Positions 55,013 to 63,711 of a stretch of DNA of 64,000 nucleotides are shown here, one piece after another; within the stretch, counting starts at the first letter, position 1, and each line of letters starts with the position of its first letter. The notes beneath the pieces were generated by a model. That model was not told the DNA's origin, did not search any database, and saw only the letters and a program-made list of their open reading frames with translations. Source of the stretch: Pseudomonas viridiflava (GTDB lineage Bacteria; Pseudomonadota; Gammaproteobacteria; Pseudomonadales; Pseudomonadaceae); assembly GCF_900590755.1 (NCBI RefSeq), contig NZ_UUOC01000047.1, positions 1 through 64,000 on the forward strand. The letters run 5' to 3'. A program made the position numbers and the translations under genes.

Positions 55013-55639
55013 ATGAATTCTGTTTTTATCATTGATGACCACCCGGTTATTCGTCTCGCCGTTCGCATGCTGCTCGAGAACGAAAACTACGAGGTGGTCG
55101 GCGAGACCGACAACGGCGTCGATGCAATGCAAATGGTCCGCGAATGCATGCCCGACCTGATCATCCTCGACATCAGCATTCCCAAGCTCGATGGCCTGGA
55201 AGTGCTGGCCCGCTTCAACCAGATGGGCCTGAGTTCGAAAATTCTTGTCCTGACCTCACAGGCACCTGCCCTGTTTGCAATCCGGTGCATGCAGTCAGGG
55301 GCCGCCGGCTACGTTTGCAAACAGGAAGACTTGAGCGAGCTACTCAGTTCGGTAAAAGCCGTACTATCGGGCTACAATTACTTCCCAAGCCAGGCATTGA
55401 CCCCTCCACCTGGAAAAGATGGCCACCCCAGCGAAGTCGAACTATTCAAACTGGTCAATGATCGCGAATTGATGGTACTGCAGTTATTCGCCCAGGGCCG
55501 GACAAACAAGGAAATTGCCAGGGGCATGTTTCTGAGCAACAAGACCGTCAGCACTTACAAGACCCGTCTGATGCAGAAACTAAGAGTCAAGACCCTGGTG
55601 GAACTTATCGATATGGCAAAACGCAACGCGCTAGTATGA
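55013..55639 (+). CDS. BvgA/EvgA-like LuxR-type response regulator
   Basis: 208 residues. Receiver domain with Asp53 (LIILDISIPKLDG) and a C-terminal LuxR-type helix-turn-helix (about 145-203: NDRELMVLQLFAQGRTNKEIARGMFLSNKTVSTYKTRLMQKL). Order and type match BvgA/EvgA, which pair with large periplasmic-domain hybrid sensors like the next gene. The stop overlaps an ATG in the sensor frame (ATGA). Confidence 0.9.
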   Translation: MNSVFIIDDHPVIRLAVRMLLENENYEVVGETDNGVDAMQMVRECMPDLIILDISIPKLDGLEVLARFNQMGLSSKILVLTSQAPALFAIRCMQSGAAGYVCKQEDLSELLSSVKAVLSGYNYFPSQALTPPPGKDGHPSEVELFKLVNDRELMVLQLFAQGRTNKEIARGMFLSNKTVSTYKTRLMQKLRVKTLVELIDMAKRNALV

Positions 55640-55647
55640 GGAACCGG

Positions 55648-57726
55648 ATGTCCACGCGCTTCAAACACTGCTTACTATTGGTCGCAAGCCTGTGCGCAGG
55701 CATGGTGTTGCCCGCGATACCCGTGCAGGCCGAAACCTATAGCCTGCTGGGTCGGGCCAGAGCCGGACACATGGAGCTGTCGCTGGACAAGGCTCAATGG
55801 GAATGGGTACGCAATAAAGGGGAGCTGGTGCTCGGCACTTCCGCCCCCGATTACCCGCCCTTCGACCTGACGCTCACAGGTCGTGACTACGAAGGATTCA
55901 CGGCAGATTACGCCGGGATCATCTCCAAGGCGCTGGACCTGCCCATCAAGGTCCAGCGCTTCAAATCCAGAGATGCAGCCATTTCCGCCCTGGTCACTGG
56001 CGAAATAGATCTGCTGGGGAGCGCCAATGGCTTTGAAGCCATGGACGGCAAGATCAGGCTCTCGACCCCCTATGCCGTTGACCAGCCCGTGCTGGTCACC
56101 CGCATAGGGGAAACCCGGTCGCTGACCAATGGTCTGGCAGACATGCGCCTGAGCATGGTCTATCACTACCTTCCCCCCGACGAGGTTCAGGCGATCTACC
56201 CCAAGGCCTCGCTAAAGACCTATCCCTCGTTTCAAAGCGCGATCAATGCTGTGGCGTTCAACCAGGCAGACGTCTTCCTTGGCGATACCATTTCAACCCA
56301 ATACCTGATCAACAAGGGTTATCTGAACAATGTGCAGATGGCCAATTTCAGTAAACATGAGCCCAACGGTTTCAGCTTCGCCGTCGCGGATCAGAACACC
56401 CAGCTGCTGGAGATTCTGAACCAGACCCTGCGGGCCATTCCGGTCGAGGAACGCATCGCGATATCCAAGCGTTGGGGCGCCAGCGATCTCATGCTCACTG
56501 ACCAGAAACTCCAGCTCACCACTCGGGAAGAACGCTGGATCGAACAACACCCAAACGTCAGGGTGGTCATCAATGAAGCCTATGCCCCCCTGACGTTTTT
56601 TGATACTGCAGGCAACTTCCGGGGTATTACCGCAGACCTGCTGGAACTGGTAAGGCTGCGTACCGGTTTGCGTTTCGAGATCAGCAAGGCTCCGAGCATG
56701 AAGGACATGATCGAGCGCGTCAGCCAGGGCAACGCTGACCTGATCGGCGCCCTGATCCCCAGCGAGGAGCGGGAAGACCGGCTGAGTTTCACCCGGCCGT
56801 ACATCGACAATTCGTTCGTGCTGATCACCCGTAGATGGCCGGAAAACCCGCCTCGGCTTGAACAATTGAACGGCAAGCGTGTAGCGATCACGCTGGGCAG
56901 CCCCATGCTGTCGTTTCTGCGCAGGGAATTTCCGGAGGTTGTACCGATTGAAGTCGACAACCCTTATCAGATTCTTGAGATGCTCGCCCAGGGGCGGGTC
57001 GAAGGCGCAATCACCTCCCTGCTGAGCGCCAATTACTTTCTGACCTCCGGGGTATTCGAGGACCGGCTGCAGATCACCACTACCGTGGGCGATGAGCCCG
57101 CCCTGATATCGATGGCCACATCGCGCAAGGCCACAGAACTCAGCGCGATCCTCGACAAGGCGCTATCAAGCATCGCCCCTCAGGAAATGGCAGCCATCAA
57201 CAATCGCTGGCGTTCCTATACTCCGGCCGGTGGCAACTGGCAGAACTACCAGCGCCAGATCTACTTGATAATCATCGGCGCGGGTTTGCTGTTGCTCGGG
57301 TCCCTGGCCTGGAATGCCTACATGCGCCGCCAGATCAAACAGCGCGAACAGGCGGAGCGGGCGTTGAACGATCAGTTCGAATTCATGAGCGCGCTGGTCA
57401 ACGGCACGCCCCACCCCATTTATGTACGCGACCGCGAAAGCCTGTTGCGCATGTGCAACGACAGTTACCTCAGGGCATTTGCCGCCCGGCGCGAAGACAT
57501 CCTGGGCAAGACGGTTACCGAGGGCGTGCTCAGCAACGTATTTGAAGCAAGAGAGTTTGCCAGCGACTACCAGCATGTGATGGCCAGGGATGTGACGGTA
57601 ATATCCTATAAATCTATAAAAATCATAACGTTAGACACGAAAAAGGCCACTGCAAAGATGGCCTTTTTTGTTGCAAGCCACCCTAACAAAATCAATCACT
57701 TGCGGTTGCGTTTTGGGGAAGATTAG
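55648..57726 (+). pseudogene. BvgS/EvgS-like sensor kinase, truncated in the PAS domain
   Basis: 692 codons. Signal peptide, two venus-flytrap (SBP_bac_3) domains (about 50-290 and 300-525), one transmembrane helix (about 539-561) and the start of a PAS domain (about 580-645). Full-length BvgS-type sensors are 1100-1250 residues and go on with HisKA, HATPase, receiver and Hpt domains, all missing. After about base 57600 the frame reads about 40 AT-rich, family-unlike residues through a terminator and stops. ATG at 55648 (GAGG upstream) preferred to 55636. Confidence 0.85.
57639..57669. terminator. bidirectional terminator at the island edge
   Basis: GGCCA/TGGCC stem with A-run (57640-57644) and T-run (57663-57669). 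On the minus strand it closes the island gene ending at 57771; on the plus strand it lies inside the broken sensor frame, so any sensor transcript should stop here. Confidence 0.82.
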
Positions 57727-57770
57727 CCGGTCGGAAGAGATTGGAAGGCAGGCCTGCTCCTAGCTGAACG

Positions 57771-58058
57771 CTAAGGAATGGTGGCGAGTATCTGCGCGAG
57801 CTGAAGCCAAGGAAATTGATCGGTGACCGTGTTTTTTGAACAGCCATCTTCATGCTGGAAGGGTTTGAAGCGATCGCTTGCCCGCTGAGCCTCACCGCAA
57901 AAAACACAACGGACAAATACCCCCACCAGATGCCAATTACTTGAATAAGAGAGGACCGCGCTGTTGATATCTGCGCAAACGTGCGGGCTAAAGCTATCGG
58001 CCTTTGCACACCATGGCTTTCGATGATCCATTAATTCAAAATGCTTTAGCACGCTCAT
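57771..58058 (-). CDS. Cys/His small protein, family copy A
   Basis: 95 residues from the ATG at 58058 (GGGGA 6 nt upstream; an ATG at 58076 is the alternative). The C-terminal half shares with copies B and C the pattern W-x8-C-x2-C-x3-Q...F-x-H-x3-C...FPW-x2-L-x2-IL (here CVFC, FQHEDGC, FPWLQL). CxxC plus HxxxC could bind one zinc ion. The N-terminal half is unlike the others. No family recognised. Confidence 0.68.
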   Translation of the reverse strand: MSVLKHFELMDHRKPWCAKADSFSPHVCADINSAVLSYSSNWHLVGVFVRCVFCGEAQRASDRFKPFQHEDGCSKNTVTDQFPWLQLAQILATIP

Positions 58059-58173
58059 CCAGCATCCCCAGTACATAGACGCTCGACACGGCGTCCTTCA
58101 GCGAAAAGGTAGACAGTGCACTGTAGCTTGCGTTCTAAGTAATGGTGGCTTATCGCCTCGAGCTGCCAAACAT

Positions 58174-58422
58174 TTACACTTCGAGAGACAAAATCGACTT
58201 CAACTCCTTCCATGGGAAAGAGCTCGGGTTAGTTGATAAGCATCGACATCCGTGAATGAATTGCTCTCCCGCTTCGCTGGGATGCTGCGACTCGTGACAG
58301 ACGTTGCACGCAACCTTACCCTCAACCATCGTCCAACGATCCCCCCATCTTGCGAGCGCCTCAATGGGGTCCTGCGATCTGCCTACATCCTCGTCCAACA
58401 TATTCACGAGACTCCATGGCAT
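58174..58422 (-). CDS. Cys/His small protein, family copy B
   Basis: 82 residues, AGGA close before the ATG. Shares the family pattern: CNVC, Q four residues on, FIHGCRC, FPWKELKSIL. The N-terminal region (EDVGRSQDPIEALARWGDRW) is acidic and helical. It lies 115 bp upstream of copy A on the same strand. Likely a zinc-binding protein of unknown role. Confidence 0.7.
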   Translation of the reverse strand: MPWSLVNMLDEDVGRSQDPIEALARWGDRWTMVEGKVACNVCHESQHPSEAGEQFIHGCRCLSTNPSSFPWKELKSILSLEV

Positions 58423-58569
58423 TAATTCCTATGCGAAAAGCTTAGAGGGTATCCGGGGAAATCCCAAAAATTCTTTCTGAGACCGCCGGTCAGCACGCCT
58501 TTCGCGTCCCGTACGCCTACATAGATAAGTCTTCCCCTCCCCGGCGCTCTGCCACTGAACAACCCAATC

Positions 58570-59850
58570 CTACTTACACTTCACAGTCCAGAGCTGGTCG
58601 AGCCTGGTGGTGAAACTCTGGCTCATCATTTCCCGCCGCATCCCCCAATCAGGATCGGTCGGTACGTTGGCCGTTCTGAGCGTTCCACGGCCCCACCTTT
58701 GGTTGATCTCATCCAAGACCCCCATTACCTTCTCAGCCGCTTGGGGTTGGCACTCTGCGAAGAGGTCGTCGGTAAACTCGCCTGGCTGCCGAAGATCCAT
58801 CAGCAGCACTTCAGCCTTGCTGTACTTGAACCCCGGTCGGAACAGACGATTGACCGCCTCGGTCGCAGCCTTGGTCATCAGGCGCACATCGTTGGTGGGA
58901 TACGGCAGCTCAACCAGAGCGCCATTGGCGTACTTCGCCTCTTCGGGATTGAACATCCCAGTGCGGATGCTGACGCGGATTTTCTTGCACAGTGAGTTCT
59001 GAGCGCGAAGTTTTTCGGCTGCGCGCTGGACGTAGGTCGCCACCGCTTCTTTGATAGGTTCAATGGTGGTCAGGCGCTTGCCAAACATCCGGCTGGAACA
59101 GATTTCCTGCTTTGGCGGCTCGGCCTCGCCCAACTCCAGACAGCTGAGTCCGGAGAGCTCACGTACCGTCTTCTCGATCACAACGCTGAATTTCTTCCCG
59201 AGCATCGTTGGGTCTGCCGTGGCCAGGTCCATCGCGGAAAGGATGTTCATGGCTTCAAGGTGGGCTTTCATCTTTCGCCCTACGCCCCACACCTCGGACG
59301 CTGCGGTATTGCGCAGTACCCAGGCGCGCTTGTGCGGGTCACACAGGTCAACGACGCCGCCCGTGTAGGACTGCAGGCGCTTGGCGGTGTGGTTCGCCAG
59401 CTTGGCCAAGGTTTTGGTGGGGCCGATGCCGACGCCAACCGGGATGCCAGTTGATCGGTGTACCGCGGTGCGGATTGTTCGGCCAAACGCGGTTAGGTCC
59501 CCAGGCATGCCGGTCAGATCGGCGAAGGCCTCATCAATGCTGTAGACCTCAACAGCCGGAACCATGGACTCAATAACCGTCATGACCCGCTCGCTGATGT
59601 CGCCATATAGCGCGTAGTTGCTGCTGAACGCCACAACCCCGTTTTGACGCAGCACGTCCTTTATCTGGAAGTACGGCGCACCCATCTTCACGAACTCTTT
59701 AGCATCGTAGCTTCTCGCAATGACACAGCCGTCGTTATTAGACAGCACCACGATGGGAGTTTTGGATAGGTCAGGCCGAAAAACGCGCTCGCAGCTTGCG
59801 TAGAAGCTGTTGCAGTCAATCAGCGCGAAGACGGGCTCACGACTTGTCAT
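58570..59850 (-). CDS. umuC: DNA polymerase V catalytic subunit UmuC (RulB-like)
   Basis: 426 residues, Y-family translesion polymerase. Catalytic residues: Asp in FALIDCNSFYASCERVF and the SIDEAF motif; little-finger domain in the C-terminal third and a WGRGT segment near the end. It overlaps the umuD stop by 14 bp. Together with UmuD' it copies damaged DNA with errors during SOS. In P. syringae the homologous rulAB genes are often on plasmids and islands. Confidence 0.95.
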   Translation of the reverse strand: MTSREPVFALIDCNSFYASCERVFRPDLSKTPIVVLSNNDGCVIARSYDAKEFVKMGAPYFQIKDVLRQNGVVAFSSNYALYGDISERVMTVIESMVPAVEVYSIDEAFADLTGMPGDLTAFGRTIRTAVHRSTGIPVGVGIGPTKTLAKLANHTAKRLQSYTGGVVDLCDPHKRAWVLRNTAASEVWGVGRKMKAHLEAMNILSAMDLATADPTMLGKKFSVVIEKTVRELSGLSCLELGEAEPPKQEICSSRMFGKRLTTIEPIKEAVATYVQRAAEKLRAQNSLCKKIRVSIRTGMFNPEEAKYANGALVELPYPTNDVRLMTKAATEAVNRLFRPGFKYSKAEVLLMDLRQPGEFTDDLFAECQPQAAEKVMGVLDEINQRWGRGTLRTANVPTDPDWGMRREMMSQSFTTRLDQLWTVKCK

Positions 59851-60268
59851 GATCGCGCACGCTGTATTTCACAACGCCCCAGATCACCAGTTCGTCGCCT
59901 TCCATTACATAGCGCGGAGGGTATTTGCTGTTTTCAGATTGCAGGATGAAAGAGTTATCGCGCATGTGCAGGCGCTTGCACACGGGCTCGGAATTGAGCG
60001 CCGCGATGACAATATCACCGTGCTCGGCATACAGGCTGCGATCAACGATTACGAGGTCGCCGCTGTAGATCCCGGCACCCTGCATGCTGTCGCCGTCGAT
60101 CTTGACCAGGTAAACGTGCGGCGCTCGGATGTCGAACAGCTCGTCGAGGGAGATATGCTTTTCGATGTGATCGGCGGCAGGTGATGGAAAGCCCGCAGGC
60201 ACATGAAATGAATAAAGAGGGAGCTTTTCGCCCCCTGTCGAGAGCGGGCCAAGGATGGTAACGGTCAT
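59837..60268 (-). CDS. umuD: DNA polymerase V subunit UmuD (RulA-like)
   Basis: 143 residues, S24/LexA-type self-cleaving protein. Cleavage site Ala25-Gly26 (VPAGFPSP), catalytic Ser61 (DGDSMQGAGI) and Lys98 (EPVCKRL), each one position from those of E. coli UmuD. RecA filaments trigger cleavage to UmuD'. A LexA box lies 22 nt upstream. Confidence 0.95.
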   Translation of the reverse strand: MTVTILGPLSTGGEKLPLYSFHVPAGFPSPAADHIEKHISLDELFDIRAPHVYLVKIDGDSMQGAGIYSGDLVIVDRSLYAEHGDIVIAALNSEPVCKRLHMRDNSFILQSENSKYPPRYVMEGDELVIWGVVKYSVRDHDKS

Positions 60269-60290
60269 GATGCTAACCTAGCGCTAAATA

Positions 60291-60306
60291 CTGTATGAAC
60301 GTACAG
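60291..60306. promoter_or_regulatory. LexA (SOS) box shared by umuDC and SRAP gene
   Basis: CTGTATGAACGTACAG, CTG-N10-CAG with 5-bp inverted arms, within the 98-bp gap between the divergent umuD and SRAP starts (22 and 60 nt away). It differs from the box at 29104 only in the central bases. Confidence 0.88.
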
Positions 60307-60366
60307 TTAACGATTTCGGCCGCTTGCGGTCAATCTCATACTTAGGAAATTTCGACGGGTGACATC

Positions 60367-61065
60367 ATGTGCGGACGCTACTCGATCTACGAGGCGATGG
60401 ATCACTATCTGAAGGAGCTGGGCTCGAAACAAATCGTGATCAACGGCTACGACGAATGGCCGATTGAGCGCTACAACGTTGCGCCCACGACCAAGGTGCA
60501 GATCATCCGGAGCACAGACGAGGGCCTCAGCATCGACAAGGTCCGCTGGGGATGGTCGCCGTTTTGGGCGAAGGGGAAAAGGCCTGACCCGATCAATGCA
60601 CGGGTGGAAACGGTGACAACAGGGAAGTATTTCAAGCAGCTCTGGCCGAACGGCCGGGTGATTGCACCAGCGAATGGCTGGTTTGAGTGGGTGAAGGATC
60701 TGGACGACCCGAAGGTCAAACAGCCCTACTTCATTCGATTGAAGAGCCAGGCACCGATGTTTTACGGCGCCCTGGCACAGGTGACGCCCGGGCTTGAGCC
60801 GCAAGACGAGGATGGGTTTGTGATAATCACTGCGGCGAGTGATCAGGGCATGGTGGACATTCACGACCGGCGACCGCTTGTGCTGACGCCGGAGCATGCC
60901 AACGAATGGCTGGACCCAGAGCTGTCACCCACACGAGCGGAAGGAATCGCCAAAGAGTGCTGCCGGCCGGTGGACGACTTCGAGTGGTATCCGGTGAGCC
61001 GCGCAGTGGGGAATGTGCGAAACCAGCGGCCGGGGCTGATCCTACCGTTGGATAGAAATTGCTAG
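60367..61065 (+). CDS. SRAP-domain protein (YedK/HMCES type)
   Basis: 232 residues. Catalytic Cys2 (MCGRYS) and the conserved NVAPT, WGWSPFW, NARVETV, NGWFEW and DIHDRRPLVL motifs are present. Forms a thiazolidine link to abasic sites in single-stranded DNA and shields them. Divergent from umuDC across one LexA box, so both should be induced by DNA damage. Often carried by phages and islands. Confidence 0.93.
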   Translation: MCGRYSIYEAMDHYLKELGSKQIVINGYDEWPIERYNVAPTTKVQIIRSTDEGLSIDKVRWGWSPFWAKGKRPDPINARVETVTTGKYFKQLWPNGRVIAPANGWFEWVKDLDDPKVKQPYFIRLKSQAPMFYGALAQVTPGLEPQDEDGFVIITAASDQGMVDIHDRRPLVLTPEHANEWLDPELSPTRAEGIAKECCRPVDDFEWYPVSRAVGNVRNQRPGLILPLDRNC

Positions 61066-61477
61066 GCCCGACATCAGTGAATTCAGGGTGGCGGAAACCA
61101 CATCGGCACAGGACAGCTACTCTGCCGTGTCAGCCTGGCGCCGTAACCATCCGTAAGAGAATTTTGGATGAAGCCGGCAATGATAACAACCTGGGGCGCG
61201 GGGTAGTTTTGGACAGTCTTTTGGAGGATATGTACGGATTAGCAGGTGTATTGGGAAATTGGGATTCAGGGGCTTTGCGGGGTGGCTGACACCCCTAAAG
61301 CCCCCTAAAAAACCTGATTTGGTACAGAAAGTGGTACGGCCTCACACCCCTGCATATCCCCACTGAACGTCCCGTCACGTCGTGGCTAAGTCCCACTATC
61401 TTTAGGTGACCGCTGGAAATATTCGAGGGCGCGCCTAACCTGTTTCCTTACCCGCTTTGGTTGTCGAGAATGGGCTC
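61066..61477. other. intergenic region with TGGTAC repeats
   Basis: About 410 bp without a convincing gene. TGGTAC occurs at 61320-61325 and 61332-61337, 12 bp apart, beside a C-rich stretch (CACCCCTAAAGCCCC). An open frame around 61130-61289 could be a decayed coding remnant; no start or family seen. Confidence 0.35.
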
Positions 61478-61753
61478 ATGCATCAGAACAAAATTTTGGC
61501 CTTCGCCCTGATCTGCAGCATTTCTTTCGTCGCAGTAGCCGCCCCCTCCTTAAACGAGCTGAAAAAAGAAGGTGCGCGGGATGGAGCCCGATATGCGCAA
61601 GATTCCCGAGACAACGGGATAGAGGTAGACAGAGTCGTCTGCATAGTTGGGATGTCTGCGGAAGACAATAGTAGGCCCGAACTCAGCCAGGCTGAAATCG
61701 AAGCCTACGCTGCGGCATTTGGCAATGCATGCATGGGCCGCAAAGTTTTCTAG
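61478..61753 (+). CDS. small exported protein of unknown function
   Basis: 91 residues from the ATG at 61478. Signal peptide (KILAFALICSISFVAVAAP). The mature part has two cysteines (VVCIVG and NACMG), probably disulfide-bonded, and a helical acidic end (LSQAEIEAYAAAFGNAC). No family recognised. Confidence 0.65.
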   Translation: MHQNKILAFALICSISFVAVAAPSLNELKKEGARDGARYAQDSRDNGIEVDRVVCIVGMSAEDNSRPELSQAEIEAYAAAFGNACMGRKVF

Positions 61754-61936
61754 CCGCTCTCCATCGATCTTTAGGCCCAGCGTGGCATGGTTTGGAACGC
61801 CAGGATGCTGGAGTCCGCCGCGCAACCACGGAGATCACAGAGTGCTGCGGGATTTTCTACCCCTTATTCATACCTATATGCGACTGCAAAACGAGGGCAT
61901 CGCGAACGGTCCTATTGCTATGTCATCCGCGAGATA

Positions 61937-62200
61937 TCAGCTTGTGCAATTTTGCATTCCGCTATCGCAGCACTTGCCGTCACCCTCTACACACCTAACC
62001 ATACACGCCTCAAACCCCGACTTCTGCGAGCAGCAGACAAAGCAGCTTATGGGATCATTCAATGCTTCCAGTATCTCTTCTTTAGTTTTAACTTTAATAG
62101 CACTACTCCGAACATAAAGTGCATATTTTTCTCCGTTCGCCTCGATGGTAATTTTTACATCGCCCGCACTTTCCCTCGACACACCAATAGAGTCATCCAT
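61937..62200 (-). CDS. Cys-rich small protein of unknown function
   Basis: 87 residues, GAGG 7 nt before the ATG. The first half is beta-like (VKITIEANGEKYALYVRSS); the last 36 residues hold eight cysteines in tight groups (ISCFVCCSQ, EACMVRC, GKCCD, QNC), as in metal-binding or disulfide-knot proteins. No signal peptide, which favours metal binding. AT-rich surroundings. Confidence 0.6.
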   Translation of the reverse strand: MDDSIGVSRESAGDVKITIEANGEKYALYVRSSAIKVKTKEEILEALNDPISCFVCCSQKSGFEACMVRCVEGDGKCCDSGMQNCTS

Positions 62201-62486
62201 TATTAAGCCTCAATGAGTAGCTACGCACTATTTGCGCCAAATAAATATAGCGCACCATACAAAAAAGCAAAGCCAATGAAGAAGGAAAGCACCCATACGC
62301 AATAATAAAACGAACTAATAAATACGTTATATATTACTTCTCATGGAGGCCGTAACAAACTTGAGCCAACGTCTTCAAGACTGTCGCGGTTCACGGAAAT
62401 CCCTTTACACCTAAACCTCCAACACATGGAGACACTTTCGGGATCATACCTGTGGAAGTTGTACCAAAAAAATAATAAGGCGAATC

Positions 62487-62936
62487 TCACGCCAGCGCCC
62501 GCCGCACGCCTTCGGCAATGACTGCCGGTGCATATGGGTTGCCGCCGTTCTCATGCTTGATGATTGCGGTGACGACGGCGAGCAGGACACGCGAGTCCCG
62601 AATTGTGATGCTTTCGTTCGGCATTACCCCAGCAGCGGCAGATACCTGCTTGATGTACGCCTCGGTGTTGTTCTCGACCGAGGGTGCCCACCGGTTGATC
62701 GTCTCGCGCACGGTGTCGATGCCTTGAAGGCCGACGCCCGGCATACCGTCCTTGCCGCGATAGTTGATCAGCAGCTTGGCCAGGGCGCGGATTCCGTTCT
62801 CTGGCGCGTCGAACCGGGCGAAACGTGGCTTGGTGACGCCCTCCTCGATGCCGATCTGACCCTGCCAGTCATTGCGAGGGTTGAAGTCGATGTTTCCCGG
62901 GTTGTTATTGCGAATTCCGCGTGAAATCGTAGGCAT
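62487..62936 (-). CDS. phage virion/muralytic-type structural protein
   Basis: 149 residues from the ATG at 62936 (AGGA 6 nt upstream). The N-terminus ISRGIRNNNPGNIDFNPRNDWQG and the block GIDTVRETINRWAPSVENNT are hallmarks of phage proteins annotated as structural protein or virion protein P5-like, which have a lysozyme-like fold. Supports a phage origin of this segment. Leftward, alone in a roughly 1-kb stretch. Confidence 0.78.
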   Translation of the reverse strand: MPTISRGIRNNNPGNIDFNPRNDWQGQIGIEEGVTKPRFARFDAPENGIRALAKLLINYRGKDGMPGVGLQGIDTVRETINRWAPSVENNTEAYIKQVSAAAGVMPNESITIRDSRVLLAVVTAIIKHENGGNPYAPAVIAEGVRRALA

Positions 62937-63058
62937 AGGAGTCCTTGCCTGCTGAATTGCAGGCACAAAAAAACCGCTCAAGGCGGCCTAGTTCATTTAC
63001 TGTGTTCCAGAGTCATAGGCCCGAACGGAGGGGCATCACATGCACAAGGAGAAACACC

Positions 63059-63202
63059 ATGAGGTTGAAGCTCGTACTTTTATTACTGGTCGCAACAATC
63101 GCCGGTTGCGCCAACTTCAGCCAGGGTGGCTATAGAGGAATACACAACGCAGGGACCATCCCGTGTAACGCGACTCCGCCGAATCAGCCTGGATGCTACT
63201 AA
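63059..63202 (+). CDS. very small lipoprotein
   Basis: 47 residues, AAGGAG before the ATG. Lipoprotein signal with lipobox TIAGC (Cys17), then a 30-residue Gly/Asn/Pro-rich tail with two more cysteines (IPCNAT, PGCY). Could be an entericidin-like or phage Rz1-like peptide, but the tail is not strongly Pro-rich and no Rz gene is adjacent. Function unknown. Confidence 0.6.
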   Translation: MRLKLVLLLLVATIAGCANFSQGGYRGIHNAGTIPCNATPPNQPGCY

Positions 63203-63291
63203 GGTGTAATTCTGTTGCCGTTTCTTTTCTCCAGACGAAAAGATCCCGCTCAGAGGCGGGCTCCGTTGTGTTATCGAGTTGTGAGGTTGAG

Positions 63292-63570
63292 TCAGCTCAT
63301 TGGATCGTCATGGGCTGGCGATGCAACGACGGCCAAGACCTCCTTGAGTTCTTGCCACGGATAGTTGCCCATCCCCGACGCAGAGCAACTGTCGAGGTGC
63401 TGGAATGGGCGGCCAGCGTCGTCAACGGTCTGAGCATTAAGGCACTGGCAACAGAGTATGAAGCTTCCAAACAGCGACCATCGCCCCGTCCAGCCAATCA
63501 GCCTAGCGCTCAGCACGTCACTCTTGCTCAGCTCTTGGCAGTACCGGTTCACATCTAATACCTCGTACAT
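63292..63570 (-). CDS. Cys/His small protein, family copy C
   Basis: 92 residues; GGAG lies 7 nt before the ATG at 63570. Third member of the family at 57771 and 58174: W-SLFGSFIL-CCQC, Q four residues on, FQHLDSC, YPWQELKEVL. The N-terminal part again differs. It lies 5 kb from the other copies, at the other side of the umuDC and virion genes. Confidence 0.68.
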   Translation of the reverse strand: MYEVLDVNRYCQELSKSDVLSARLIGWTGRWSLFGSFILCCQCLNAQTVDDAGRPFQHLDSCSASGMGNYPWQELKEVLAVVASPAHDDPMS

Positions 63571-63711
63571 CACACATCTCCATATGCGCTGGCACGGAAC
63601 ATCCTAATTCCTGCCTAAATCATCTATAGCTCATACGTCGGGCATGTTTGGATCAATTCGCTATTCGCAAGCCCCCAGGATCATTGAAACGTGATAACCG
63701 TGGTGTAGCAG

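Noticed and set aside
59260-59576. Interruption of umuC, as seen in rulB of some P. syringae strains
   Set aside because: The umuC frame here is continuous from 59850 to 58570 with all catalytic motifs.
63193-63558. 121-codon plus-strand frame
   Set aside because: Antisense to family copy C, which has both a ribosome site and conserved residues shared with two other copies.
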